This document shows, one piece after another, positions 7,410 through 15,656 of a stretch of DNA of 64,000 nucleotides; the stretch's first letter is position 1, and the number at the start of each line of letters is the position of its first letter. Below the pieces are notes generated by a model that was not told the origin of the DNA, made no database searches, and saw only the letters and a program-made list of their open reading frames with translations. Made by a program: the position numbers and the translations under genes. Origin of the DNA: Methylobacterium radiotolerans JCM 2831 (lineage in GTDB: Bacteria > Pseudomonadota > Alphaproteobacteria > Rhizobiales > Beijerinckiaceae); the NCBI RefSeq assembly GCF_000019725.1, contig NC_010505.1, positions 2,917,001 to 2,981,000 of the forward strand, written 5' to 3'.

Positions 7410-9289
7410 TCGGCGGCGATGGGCGCCGGTTCAGGGTCTAACCGGACCGCTGTAGCTGTCCCGCGCGGCAAGGTCACGTCGAACGTCGTGCCGACGCCGA
7501 GTTCTGAACGGATCTCGATCCGGCCGCCGAACGAGCGCACCAGCGCCTTCACGTGGGCCAGGCCGATCCCCTCGCCCGGGCGGTCCTGTGTGCCCGATCG
7601 GCGGAAAAGCTCGAAGACGCGGGCGTGGTCCCGGGCGGCGATGCCCCGACCGTTGTCGGCGACGGAGAAGCAGACGCCGCGCTCGCCCACGGCCTTGGCC
7701 GTCACGGTGATGCGTCCGGGCCGACTCGGGTCGAGGTATTTCACGGCGTTGTCCAGCAGGTTGCCGAAGACCTGCTCGATCGCGAGCCGGTCGGCGACGA
7801 TCTCGGGCAGGTCGCGGGCGATCGTCACCGTGGCGCCGACCGCCTCCGCCTGATGCCGCTGGGCATCGGCCACGCCGCGCAGCAGGCCGGACATGTCGAG
7901 GGGCTCGGGCGAGAACTGTCGCCGCCCCTCCCGCGAGAGCTTCAGGATGGCGGCGATCAGCCCTTCCATCCGGTTCACCGCCGCCTTGATGAAGCCGAGC
8001 GCCTCGCCGAGATCGGCGTCGAGCCGATCCGCCTCCGGATGTCCCCGGAGGGCCGCGGCGATCTCGGTCCGGGTCGCCTCCAGTTCGCTCGTGAATCCCA
8101 TCACGTTGACCAGCGGCGCGCGGAGGTCGTGGCTGACGATGTAGGCGTAGCGCTGGATCTCCTCGTTGGACTCGCGCAGATCGGATTCGGCCAGTCTCTG
8201 CTCGGTGATGTCCGTGTGGACGCCGACCCACTCGCGGATCTCGCCCCGCGCGTCGAAGACCGGGATGGCGCGGATCGCGAAATGTCGCCACGTTCCGTCG
8301 CGGGACCGGACCCGGTGCTCGTGGACGTAGGTACGCCGTGCCCGGACGGTCGCGTTCCAGGTCTCGATGGACGATTCCATGTCGTCGGGATGGACCGCGT
8401 CGGCCCAGCCGTAGCCCTGATACTGGTCCCGCGTCTGACCGGTGATCGCGCTCCAGCCCGGCTGCTCGCCGAGCATCCGGCCCTCGGCATCGTTGGTCCA
8501 GAGCACGCCGCGCACCGCCTGCACGGCGGCGCGGAACCGCGCCTCGCTCGCCTGGAGTTCGCGCTGCACGCGCTGCTGGTCCAGCGAGGAGGCGAGCATC
8601 GCGAGGAACAGGATGAGGAACGTCGCGCCGGCGACGTAGAGGGCGAGGTTCTGCTGGCCCGGAACGCCGGTGGCCGCGTGGGCGGCGTGGGCGCCGGCCG
8701 CCTCGACGGTGATCGTCGCCGCGGCCATGCCGGTGTAGTGCATCCCCGCCACCGCGAGGCCCATCACACACGCCGCGGCGAGCTTCTGCCAGACGCCGTG
8801 CTGCCGGAAGGAGAGCCACAGGGCCGCGGTCGCCGCGGTCACGGCGATCGCCACCGAGAGCGCGACCACCGCCGGGCTGTAGGCGAGGTCGCCCGGGATC
8901 CGGAGCGCCGCCATGCCGGTGTAATGCATGCCGGCGACGCCCAGACCCATCAGGGGGCCGGCCACGAGAAGTCCGCCCGGCCCCTCGCCGACGCGCGCCA
9001 CCCACAGGAAGGCGGCCCCGGTCACCGCGACGGCGATCGCGAGAGACAGGAGGGTGAGGCCGATGTCGTAGGCGGCCGGCATGCCCATCTCGAAGGCCAG
9101 CATGCCGACGAAGTGCATCGACCAGATGCCGCCGCCCATGGCGAGTGCGGCACCGGCGATCCATGGCCAGCGCGGCCCCGCGACGGGCCCGCGGATCCGC
9201 GCCCCCAGGTCCAGCGCGGTGTAGGACGCGAAGACGGCGAGGCCGATCGACAGGGCGACCAGCGCCGGGTTGTAGCCAGTATGGACCAT
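7406..9289 (-). CDS. MHYT-PAS membrane sensor histidine kinase
   Basis: Integral-membrane sensor kinase, 627 aa. ATG 9289 gives MVHTGYNPALVALSIGLAVF, the normal start of an MHYT domain; the frame stays open further upstream but without plausible protein. The MHYT region (residues 5-240, about seven helices) has three repeated signatures of the form M-H-(F/Y)-x-G-M: SMHFVGM, GMHYTGM and GMHYTGM. These are predicted to bind a metal and sense O2, CO or NO. A PAS/PAC domain follows (about 255-375). Next comes HisKA with His387 in SHDLRAPL, then the HATPase domain (NLLDNAVKYLDP, DNGRGI, GEGIGLAHVKALV). It is the first gene of a tightly overlapped operon with a lone receiver and a receiver-HWE kinase. 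Confidence 0.92.
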   Translation of the reverse strand: MVHTGYNPALVALSIGLAVFASYTALDLGARIRGPVAGPRWPWIAGAALAMGGGIWSMHFVGMLAFEMGMPAAYDIGLTLLSLAIAVAVTGAAFLWVARVGEGPGGLLVAGPLMGLGVAGMHYTGMAALRIPGDLAYSPAVVALSVAIAVTAATAALWLSFRQHGVWQKLAAACVMGLAVAGMHYTGMAAATITVEAAGAHAAHAATGVPGQQNLALYVAGATFLILFLAMLASSLDQQRVQRELQASEARFRAAVQAVRGVLWTNDAEGRMLGEQPGWSAITGQTRDQYQGYGWADAVHPDDMESSIETWNATVRARRTYVHEHRVRSRDGTWRHFAIRAIPVFDARGEIREWVGVHTDITEQRLAESDLRESNEEIQRYAYIVSHDLRAPLVNVMGFTSELEATRTEIAAALRGHPEADRLDADLGEALGFIKAAVNRMEGLIAAILKLSREGRRQFSPEPLDMSGLLRGVADAQRHQAEAVGATVTIARDLPEIVADRLAIEQVFGNLLDNAVKYLDPSRPGRITVTAKAVGERGVCFSVADNGRGIAARDHARVFELFRRSGTQDRPGEGIGLAHVKALVRSFGGRIEIRSELGVGTTFDVTLPRGTATAVRLDPEPAPIAAE

Positions 9290-9729
9290 CGACTGCGATC
9301 GACGCGTGAGGGGCGCTCCTCGCGATGTATCCCGGGTAGATGGCGGGCGCCATCGCGATTCGGAGCCGGCCAAGTCTCCGAGATACCGAGACTGTGCCGC
9401 GAGGGCCGAGGGCGGGGCCCGGATGGATGCGGGTCCGCGGCCGAGGCTCTGCCTGCGGGCGCACGACAGGTCCGTGCAAGCACGTTCGGCCACGATCCAC
9501 CGTGGACCCGTCCCGGCGTAGACAAGCGGACGGGGTGCGCGCATGGCCGGGTCGAGGCGGAGCGGCGATTGCAGTCTGCGCGTCCCGGCGGACAGGTCAC
9601 GATCGGCGCCCGCCTCCGACGCGCGGCTGGGCCGCGACGAAAAATTCGCGTGCGTCACACGGCGATGGTCTCTCCCGGCGTCCGCCCGCGTTCTAGGTTC
9701 TGTCGATCGCTCAACGCGAATGCAGGTTC
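9290..9729. other. 440-bp divergent intergenic region
   Basis: Separates the MHYT kinase operon (left) from a rightward hypothetical gene. It should hold both promoters. Open frames cross it on both strands, but their Arg/Pro-rich composition is typical of GC-driven artefacts. I see no convincing operator, repeat or small RNA. Confidence 0.4.
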
Positions 9730-10422
9730 ATGAACGGACACGCGGCGGCACGATTTCCGGACGACCTGCGCGAGGCCCTGGCGCAGGCTCTGTACGAGTC
9801 TGAGCGGACGGAGGGAGAGGATCGCGCCCTCTGGACCGACCCGGACCTGGAGGCCCGGCACCCCGGTCTCTGCGAGCGCTATCGTCGATCCGCCGACGCC
9901 CTCGCGGCCGGCCCGCTGGCGGATCTGCTGGCGGCCCGACGGGCCGACGAGGAGGAGTTGCGGGTGCTGCGCCGGCAGCGGATGTCGCCCGAGCGCGAGC
10001 GGGAACTCCTCGAGGCCAACAACCGCCTCCTCGCCCGCGCCGAAGCGGCCGAGACGGCGCGGAGTGCCGCGGAAGAGGCGCTCGTGACGCTGCGCCGCGA
10101 GCGCGACGTCGCCCGGGAGGCGGAGGCGTTCTGGCAGCAATTCGCCTTCGACGCCGACGATCTCGCGACCCGGCGCCTCATCGAGCAGACCGACGCCCGC
10201 GCCGAGGCCGAGCGGCGAGCGATCGAGGAGCGGTGCCGACGGGAGCGCGCGGAGGCGGCGCTGCGCCTCTTCGCCGATCGCGCCGACGTCATGCCCAAGG
10301 AGGGATGGGCGTCGGAACTGGCGAAGGCCAATCGCGACATCCCGCTGTGGTGGTTCCACGCGGCCCGCGTCGCCCTCGATCCGCCGGATCTGTCCCGACC
10401 GACCCAGAGCGGCGAGGCCTGA
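9730..10422 (+). CDS. Hypothetical coiled-coil protein
   Basis: Soluble protein of 230 aa that I do not recognise. From about residue 65 to 190 it is a heptad-rich charged helix (for example RERELLEANNRLLARAEAAE), so a long coiled coil is expected. The ends are more globular: the N-terminus has FPDDLREALAQALYESERTE, and the C-terminus has PKEGWASELAKANRDIPLWW followed by FHAARVALDPPD. There is no signal peptide or membrane segment. Codon use and protein composition favour this strand over the long frame opposite it. It is flanked by a signalling operon and a small orphan gene, with no operon partner. Confidence 0.65.
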   Translation: MNGHAAARFPDDLREALAQALYESERTEGEDRALWTDPDLEARHPGLCERYRRSADALAAGPLADLLAARRADEEELRVLRRQRMSPERERELLEANNRLLARAEAAETARSAAEEALVTLRRERDVAREAEAFWQQFAFDADDLATRRLIEQTDARAEAERRAIEERCRRERAEAALRLFADRADVMPKEGWASELAKANRDIPLWWFHAARVALDPPDLSRPTQSGEA

Positions 10423-10427
10423 GCGCC

Positions 10428-10706
10428 TCAGGCGGCCGCGGGCTGCTTCGCGGGCGTGTCTCGGAACAGCGCCGTGCAGCCGGAGCCGCGATGCATGCTC
10501 AGGATCGACGCACGGTCGATCTCCGGATGGGTCTTCAGCACCTTCTGGACGCAGGCGAGCACGCGCTCGTACTGCGCGGCGTCGTAATTCGGTTCCAGCG
10601 GGCTCACCGCAATGTAAGTCTCGACCACGAGAACGCGCTCGGCGCGGTCGTGGGCGACGTCGACGGCGATCCAGGACGACTTGATCAGGCTGGTGCTGGC
10701 GAGCAT
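10428..10706 (-). CDS. Small hypothetical protein
   Basis: A 92-aa protein with a mixed alpha/beta pattern (SWIAVDVAHDRAERVLVVET, then VLACVQKVLKTHPEI). The sequence has normal globular composition and no signal peptide. No family is recognised. It converges on the coiled-coil gene with a 5-bp gap and is divergent from the oxalate locus. Confidence 0.6.
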   Translation of the reverse strand: MLASTSLIKSSWIAVDVAHDRAERVLVVETYIAVSPLEPNYDAAQYERVLACVQKVLKTHPEIDRASILSMHRGSGCTALFRDTPAKQPAAA

Positions 10707-11037
10707 GGGCGTTCCTCGTGCAGCGTTACATCGTGCCCCCTACGGCTGCGGCACGCTTTTCATCCCGCAGCCAGAGGCAATTTTGGCGAAATCATGGACC
10801 GCCTGTCCCCGAATGCCAAGGGGGCGCTGCCGGCGACGCGCGTTCGCGCTGTGCCGCGTGTTGAGCGTCGGCGCGCCCCGGCTTACGCTCCGGCATCGGC
10901 CGTCACCGGAGACGTCCACAATAGGCACTCGCGTCCGCCAGATGGCATGTGGTATACAAATTGGCGGACTCGTCACCCCGGGTCCGCGTGACGGTGTCGC
11001 GATACGACGAGACCGCGCTTCGGGAGGGAGAACAGAC
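10707..11037. other. Upstream region of the oxalate locus
   Basis: About 330 bp without a supported gene, between the small leftward gene and the leader ORF of frc. It should contain the frc promoter. It includes a near-palindrome with a GTATAC core at 10950-10959. Nothing else stands out. Confidence 0.4.
10950..10959. promoter_or_regulatory. Possible FCD/GntR operator half-palindrome before frc
   Basis: TGGTATACAA has a symmetric GTATAC core. It lies 220 bp before frc and 78 bp before the short leader ORF. FCD-type GntR regulators often bind short GT-A-AC palindromes, and such a regulator is encoded 5 kb away in the same locus. It matches the two CTGGCATACC copies elsewhere in the locus only partly, so this is a weak call. 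Confidence 0.25.
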
Positions 11038-11133
11038 ATGATCCGTTCGAGGATGGAAAGCCCCTGCCCCGGCGTCGCGGCACGCGCGTCACGGGCCCGT
11101 GCAGGCATCGAACCGGTATCCCGCGCGGCCTGA
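11038..11133 (+). CDS. Possible 31-codon leader ORF before frc
   Basis: ATG 11038 is preceded at 8-bp spacing by an unusually strong ribosome-binding site (GGGAGGGAG, 11022-11030). It opens a 31-codon frame ending in TGA at 11131, 46 bp before the frc start. The peptide ([20 protein letters not shown] and a further 11 residues) has no recognised domain. It is either a translated leader that affects frc expression or simply a strong Shine-Dalgarno in the frc 5' region. Confidence 0.3.
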   Translation: MIRSRMESPCPGVAARASRARAGIEPVSRAA

Positions 11134-11179
11134 GCCGCCCTCCGTCATCCCCACACCGACTCCAGCTCCGAGACCGATC

Positions 11180-12457
11180 ATGACCAAGGCCCTCGAAGGC
11201 GTCCGCATCCTGGACTTCACCCACGTTCAATCCGGTCCGACCTGTACGCAGCTCCTGGCCTGGTTCGGCGCCGACGTCATCAAGGTCGAGCGGCCGGGCG
11301 TCGGCGACGCCACGCGCCAGCAGCTTCAGGACATCCCGGACGTGGACAGCCTCTATTTCACGATGCTGAACCACAACAAGCGGTCGATCACGCTCGACTC
11401 GAAGAACCCCAAGGGCAAGGAGGTTCTCTGGCGCCTGATCAAGGAATGCGATGTCCTCGTCGAGAATTTCGCGCCCGGCGCCCTCGCCCGCATGGGCCTG
11501 ACCTGGGAGAAGATCCACGAGGCCAACCCGCGGATGATCCTGGCCTCCGTGAAGGGCTTCGGTCCGGGCCGCTACGAGGATTGCAAGGTCTACGAGAACG
11601 TCGCGCAGTGCGCCGGCGGCTCCGCCTCGACGACGGGCTTCCGGGACGGCATCCCGATGGTGACGGGCGCGCAGATCGGTGATTCCGGCACGGGCCTGCA
11701 CCTCGCCCTCGGCATCGTCACGGCGCTCTATCATCGGACCCAGAGCGGCCTCGGCCAGAAGGTCGACTGCGCGATGCAGGACGGCGTGCTGAACCTGTGC
11801 CGGGTGAAGCTGCGCGACCAGCAGCGGCTCGCGCACGGGCCGCTCAAGGAATACAGCCAGTTCGGCGAGGGCATCCCCTTCGGCGAGGCGACCCCGCGCG
11901 CGGGCAACGATTCAGGTGGCGGCCAGCCGGGCCGCATCCTGCGCTGCAAGGGCTGGGAGCAGGATCCGAACGCCTATATCTACGTCATCACCCAGGCCGC
12001 CGTCTGGGAGCCGATCTGCGACATCATCGGTGAGCCGGATTGGAAGACCGATCCGAACTACGCCACCCCGAAGGCCCGCCTGCCGCATCTCAACGAGATC
12101 TTCACGCGGATCGAGGCCTGGACGATGAAGGTGTCCAAGTTCGAGGTGATGGACACCCTGAACAAGTACGACATCCCCTGCGGCCCGATCCTGTCGATGA
12201 AGGAGATCGCCGAGGACGAGTCGCTGCGGAAGACCGGCACCATCGTGGAGGTCGATCACCCGACCCGCGGCAAGTACCTGACGGTCGGCAATCCCATCAA
12301 GCTGTCGGCGAGCCCGAGCGAGGTGACCCGCTCGCCGCTCCTCGGCGAGCACACCGAGGAGATCCTGCGCTCCGTGCTCGGCTACTCCGAGGCCGAGGTC
12401 GGCGAGATCTCCGAGTCCGGCGCGATCGGCGCGGTCCAGAAGATCGCGGCCGAGTGA
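11180..12457 (+). CDS. frc: Formyl-CoA:oxalate CoA-transferase
   Basis: Class III CoA-transferase of 425 aa (Oxalobacter Frc has 428) that moves CoA from formyl-CoA to oxalate, giving oxalyl-CoA and formate in oxalate catabolism. The N-terminus has the CaiB/BaiF signature [20 protein letters not shown]. Asp168 in [10 protein letters not shown] matches the catalytic Asp169 of the Oxalobacter enzyme. The glycine loop SGGGQP at 245-250 closes over the active site in this family. ATG 11180 is chosen because MTKALEGVR is the family start; an in-frame start 27 codons earlier adds a Pro-rich tail. The partner oxalyl-CoA decarboxylase gene is not in this window, but an OxlT-type antiporter and an FCD regulator lie 2-4 kb downstream. 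Confidence 0.95.
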   Translation: MTKALEGVRILDFTHVQSGPTCTQLLAWFGADVIKVERPGVGDATRQQLQDIPDVDSLYFTMLNHNKRSITLDSKNPKGKEVLWRLIKECDVLVENFAPGALARMGLTWEKIHEANPRMILASVKGFGPGRYEDCKVYENVAQCAGGSASTTGFRDGIPMVTGAQIGDSGTGLHLALGIVTALYHRTQSGLGQKVDCAMQDGVLNLCRVKLRDQQRLAHGPLKEYSQFGEGIPFGEATPRAGNDSGGGQPGRILRCKGWEQDPNAYIYVITQAAVWEPICDIIGEPDWKTDPNYATPKARLPHLNEIFTRIEAWTMKVSKFEVMDTLNKYDIPCGPILSMKEIAEDESLRKTGTIVEVDHPTRGKYLTVGNPIKLSASPSEVTRSPLLGEHTEEILRSVLGYSEAEVGEISESGAIGAVQKIAAE

Positions 12458-12646
12458 TCGGTCTCCGGCGAGCCGCGGCTGAGGCTCCGGATCGCTGAAG
12501 TTACAATCCGGGGGCGTGCGTGCCGCGCGGCCCCGGATTCCGGGTGACGCCGTTCGACGGTCAGGGCACGGTCGCGCCGCCGAGCCAGCGCTCGGTCCGT
12601 TCCATCCCGGTCCCGCGCAGGGCCCGGACGACACCCAGGAGCCTGC

Positions 12647-13579
12647 ATGCGCATCGCCTTCATCGGTCAACAGGATTTCGGAAAAGCGGTCCTGGAGGCG
12701 TTCCTCGAGCGAGGCGATGAGGTTGCCGCGGTGTTCTGCGCGCCCGAGAAGCCCGGCGCCAAGCCGGACGTCCTGAAGACGGCGGCCGTCGAGAAGGGGC
12801 TGACGGTCTTCCAGTTTCCCAGCTTGAAGAGCCCCGAGGCCGAGGCCGCGATGCGCGGCCTGAACGCCGATATCGGCATCATGGCCTACGTGCTCCAGTT
12901 CGCGCCGCAGAGCTTCGTCAGCATCCCGACGCACGGCACCATCCAGTATCATCCGAGCCTGCTCCCGCGTTACCGCGGCCCGTCGTCGATCAACTGGCCG
13001 ATCGCCCGAGGCGAGTTGCAGACCGGCCTGACCATCTTCCGGCCTACCGACGGCCTCGACGAGGGCCCGGTGATCCTGCAGAAATCCTGCCCGATCGGCG
13101 CCGACGCGACCCTGGGCGACGTCTACTTCGACAACCTGTTCCCGATGGGCGTCGCGGCCATGCTCGAGGCAGCCGATCTCGTCGTGGCCGGCCAGCATGT
13201 CGAGATCGATCAGGACGAGGACGCAGCGAGCTACGAGGGCTGGTTCCGCGCCGCCGAGGCGGAGATCCACTGGTCCTCCCACGCCGAGCAGATCTACAAC
13301 CTGATCCGCGCGGCCAACCCGGCGCCCGGCGCCTGGACCACCCACGACGGCAAGAAGCTGCAGATCTTCGACTGCAGCCTGCATCGCATCCGCAAGCTCG
13401 CCGACGTCGTCGGCAAGCCCGGCGAGGTGATCGCCGTCGACGATCAGGGATTCAGCGTCTGCGCCCAGGGCGGCCAGATCGAAGTCCGCAAGGTCAAGGC
13501 GGAGGGCGGCAAGAAGGTCGCGGCGGCCGAGTTCGCCCGGGAAGCCGGACTGGCGGTCGGACAGGTTCTGGGGCGCTAG
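12647..13579 (+). CDS. Formyl transferase/hydrolase-domain protein, like the N-terminal domain of 10-formyl-THF dehydrogenase
   Basis: A 310-aa member of the formyl transferase family (formyl_trans_N plus C domain). It resembles methionyl-tRNA formyltransferase, but is closer in length and motifs to the 310-residue hydrolase domain of 10-formyltetrahydrofolate dehydrogenase: YHPSLLPRYRGPSSINWPIA, GLDEGPVILQK, ASYEGWFRAAEAEIHW and IRAANPAPGAW. The general-base pair His102 and Asp138 is present. The catalytic Asn of true Met-tRNA formyltransferase (Asn-x-His) is Gln100 here. It follows frc by 189 bp on the same strand, with an AGGAG site 5 bp before ATG. It probably handles a one-carbon formyl unit (formyl-THF or formyl-CoA) arising from oxalate; the exact substrate is inference. 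It is unlikely to be the housekeeping fmt. Confidence 0.8.
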   Translation: MRIAFIGQQDFGKAVLEAFLERGDEVAAVFCAPEKPGAKPDVLKTAAVEKGLTVFQFPSLKSPEAEAAMRGLNADIGIMAYVLQFAPQSFVSIPTHGTIQYHPSLLPRYRGPSSINWPIARGELQTGLTIFRPTDGLDEGPVILQKSCPIGADATLGDVYFDNLFPMGVAAMLEAADLVVAGQHVEIDQDEDAASYEGWFRAAEAEIHWSSHAEQIYNLIRAANPAPGAWTTHDGKKLQIFDCSLHRIRKLADVVGKPGEVIAVDDQGFSVCAQGGQIEVRKVKAEGGKKVAAAEFAREAGLAVGQVLGR

Positions 13580-13591
13580 GCCAACCTCGCG

Positions 13592-14263
13592 TCAGGTCGT
13601 CTCCGGCGCGGTCGGCCGCGCCGCGTTCAGACCGTAGCCGCGGAAGCGCTCGACCGTGGCGCCGATCTCGTCGTCGGACAGGATGATCGGCGTCCCGATC
13701 TGCCGCGCGACGGCGTATTGCTGGCAGAGCGTTTCCAGCTCGACGGCGAGCCACAGCGCCTTCTCCAGGCTCGCGCCGGCCGCGATCATGCCGTGGTTGG
13801 CGAGGAGGCAGACGTTGCGGTCGACGAGCGCCGCGAGGGCGAGGTCCGAGAGCTCCGCCGTGCCGTACGGCGCGTAGGGCGCGCAGCGCACTGTCGGGCC
13901 GCCGAAGGCCGCGATCATGTAGTGGACCGCCGGGATGGCCTCCCCGCACATCGCGAAGGCGGTGCAGTAGACCGGATGCGCGTGGACCACCGCGTGGAAT
14001 TCCGGACGGGACGCCAGGATGTCCCGGTGGAAGCGCCATTCCGACGAGGGCTTCTGGTCCGGCGGGTGCGCGCCGTCGAGGTCCAACCGGACCACGTCGT
14101 CCGGTCCGGTCCGGTCAGTGGGCATGCCGGACGGGGTGATCAGGAGCCCGTCGCGGAAGCGCACCGAGACATTGCCCGAGGTGCCGCGGTTCAGCCCCTG
14201 GGCGTCGAGCGCCCGCGCCGCCGCCACGACGCTCTCCCGCGCGATCCGCTCGTCTCTGTCCAT
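13592..14263 (-). CDS. Class II aldolase/adducin-family protein (fuculose-phosphate-aldolase-like)
   Basis: Zinc-dependent class II aldolase fold, 223 aa, cytosolic. Metal ligands are visible: His94 and His96 in VVHAHPVYC and His157 in LLANHGMI. Glu75 in SSEWRFH is the likely catalytic acid, and the N-terminal GTSGNVSVR loop is the phosphate-binding signature. It could cleave a sugar or hydroxyacid phosphate to give a C2 or C3 product; the substrate cannot be told. It is convergent with the formyl-transfer gene (12 bp) and lies downstream of the antiporter gene on the same strand, with a strong hairpin between, so it may be expressed separately. Confidence 0.85.
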   Translation of the reverse strand: MDRDERIARESVVAAARALDAQGLNRGTSGNVSVRFRDGLLITPSGMPTDRTGPDDVVRLDLDGAHPPDQKPSSEWRFHRDILASRPEFHAVVHAHPVYCTAFAMCGEAIPAVHYMIAAFGGPTVRCAPYAPYGTAELSDLALAALVDRNVCLLANHGMIAAGASLEKALWLAVELETLCQQYAVARQIGTPIILSDDEIGATVERFRGYGLNAARPTAPETT

Positions 14264-14304
14264 GATACCCGGTCTCCGGAAGGCCCGGTTCCCGGTATGC
14301 AGGA

Positions 14305-14334
14305 AGCCCGGCGCCGTAAAGACGGCGCCGGGCT
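14305..14334 (-). terminator. Perfect 13-bp stem-loop downstream of the oxalate/formate antiporter
   Basis: AGCCCGGCGCCGT (14305-14317) pairs without mismatch with 14322-14334 around a 4-nt loop. It begins 45 bp after the antiporter stop codon on the minus strand. There is no T run, but a stem this strong should halt or stabilise the transcript before the aldolase gene. Confidence 0.6.
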
Positions 14335-14378
14335 CATCACGTCGGTTCGGCGTCGCGGCGCCGGACGACCGGGGCCTG

Positions 14379-15656
14379 CTACTGCGCCAGCACCGGCGCG
14401 AGGCCCGCCTCGGGCTTCTTGGTGTAGGCGGCGCGCATCGGCTTGAGGACGAACAGCGCCAGCAGGGCCGCCAGGATGTTGAGGGCCGCGGCCGCCAGGA
14501 ACACCGTGTGCCAGCTCCCGGTCATGGTCGTGAGCACGCTGGTGTAGGGGACGATCAGCGCCGCGGTGCCCTTGGCCGTGTAGAGCAGGCCGGCATTCGT
14601 CGCCGCGTATTTCGACCCGAACGTGTCGCCGCAGGTCGCCGGGAACAGCGAGTAGATCTCGCCCCAGGCGAAGAAGACGAGACCCGTCAGCAGCACGAAG
14701 GCGATCGGGTTCTGGCCGAACTGGCTCAGCGCGTAGATGCCCAGGCCCTCGATCGCGAAGGACAGGAACATCGTGTTCTCGCGGCCGATATGGTCGGAGA
14801 CCCAGCCGAAGAACGGACGCGTCACGCCGTTGAGCACCCGGTCGAGCGTGGCCGCGAAGGTCAGCGCCGGCAGCGTGATCCCGAGGAGCGAGACCGGGAC
14901 GTCGGCGATCTTGAAGTCCTTGGCGATCGGGCCGAGCTGCGCGGTGGCCATCAGACCGCCGGCGGCCATCATGACGAACATCGCGTACATGACCCAGAAG
15001 ATCGGCGTGCGGACCATCTCGGACGGCTTGTAGTCCCGCTTCGACTGGCTGACCCGGGCGACCTCCGGAACCTGACCCTTGGCCGGCGCGCGCAGGAACA
15101 GCGCGATCAGCATGACGATCACGCCCTGCCCGATGCCGAAGTAGAAGAAGGCCGCCTCGTAGCCCTGGGACTTGATCATCGCCTGGATCGGCACGACCGT
15201 CAGCGCCGAACCCGCGCCGAAACCCATGGCGGTGATGCCGGCGGCCAGGCCGCGGCGATCGGGGAACCACTTCAGCGAGTTGCCGACGCAGGTTCCGTAG
15301 ACCGCGCCCGCACCGGTGCCGCCGATCGCGGCCGCGATGTAGAGGACGGTGAGCGAATCCGCGTAGGAGTTGATCACCCACGCGATGGCGCAGAGCAGAC
15401 CGCCGAACAGCGTGACGATCCGCGGGCCGTACTTATCGACGAACCAGCCCTCGATCGGGACCAGCCAGGTCTCGGTGACGACGAACAGCGTGAAGGCCAC
15501 CTGGATCGCCGCGCGATCCCAGCCGTGGCGCTCCTGCATCGGGCTCACGAAGAAGGTCCAGCCGTACTGCATGTTGGCGATCATGCACATGCAGACGACG
15601 CCGAAGGCGAGTTGCAGCCAGCGGCCGCGCCCCACCGGCTTGACGATCTCGGACAT
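14379..15656 (-). CDS. oxlT: Oxalate:formate antiporter (OxlT-type MFS)
   Basis: Inner-membrane major facilitator of 425 aa with 12 predicted helices, exchanging oxalate for formate. The block DRVLNGVTRPFFGWVSDHIG (residues 272-291) and TAKGTAALIVP (360-370) are the OxlT signature regions. Arg273 or Arg280, together with Lys362, correspond to the Arg272/Lys355 pair that binds the dicarboxylate in the Oxalobacter protein. The MFS loop GWFVDKYGPRIV lies at 70-81. The linkage with frc and the FCD regulator supports the substrate. ATG 15656 is followed at once by a normal first helix (WLQLAFGVVCMCMIANMQYG). Confidence 0.9.
   Translation of the reverse strand: MSEIVKPVGRGRWLQLAFGVVCMCMIANMQYGWTFFVSPMQERHGWDRAAIQVAFTLFVVTETWLVPIEGWFVDKYGPRIVTLFGGLLCAIAWVINSYADSLTVLYIAAAIGGTGAGAVYGTCVGNSLKWFPDRRGLAAGITAMGFGAGSALTVVPIQAMIKSQGYEAAFFYFGIGQGVIVMLIALFLRAPAKGQVPEVARVSQSKRDYKPSEMVRTPIFWVMYAMFVMMAAGGLMATAQLGPIAKDFKIADVPVSLLGITLPALTFAATLDRVLNGVTRPFFGWVSDHIGRENTMFLSFAIEGLGIYALSQFGQNPIAFVLLTGLVFFAWGEIYSLFPATCGDTFGSKYAATNAGLLYTAKGTAALIVPYTSVLTTMTGSWHTVFLAAAALNILAALLALFVLKPMRAAYTKKPEAGLAPVLAQ

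Noticed and set aside
7553..9733. 726-codon plus-strand frame opposite the MHYT kinase
   Set aside because: Arg/Gly/Asp-rich with no motif; the opposite strand has complete kinase and MHYT signatures.
9655..10359. 234-codon minus-strand frame opposite the coiled-coil gene
   Set aside because: No motif and unlikely composition; the plus-strand protein has a regular heptad pattern.
10740..11108. 122-codon minus-strand frame in the frc upstream region
   Set aside because: Arg/Pro/Ser-rich, crosses the probable promoter region, no ribosome-binding site.
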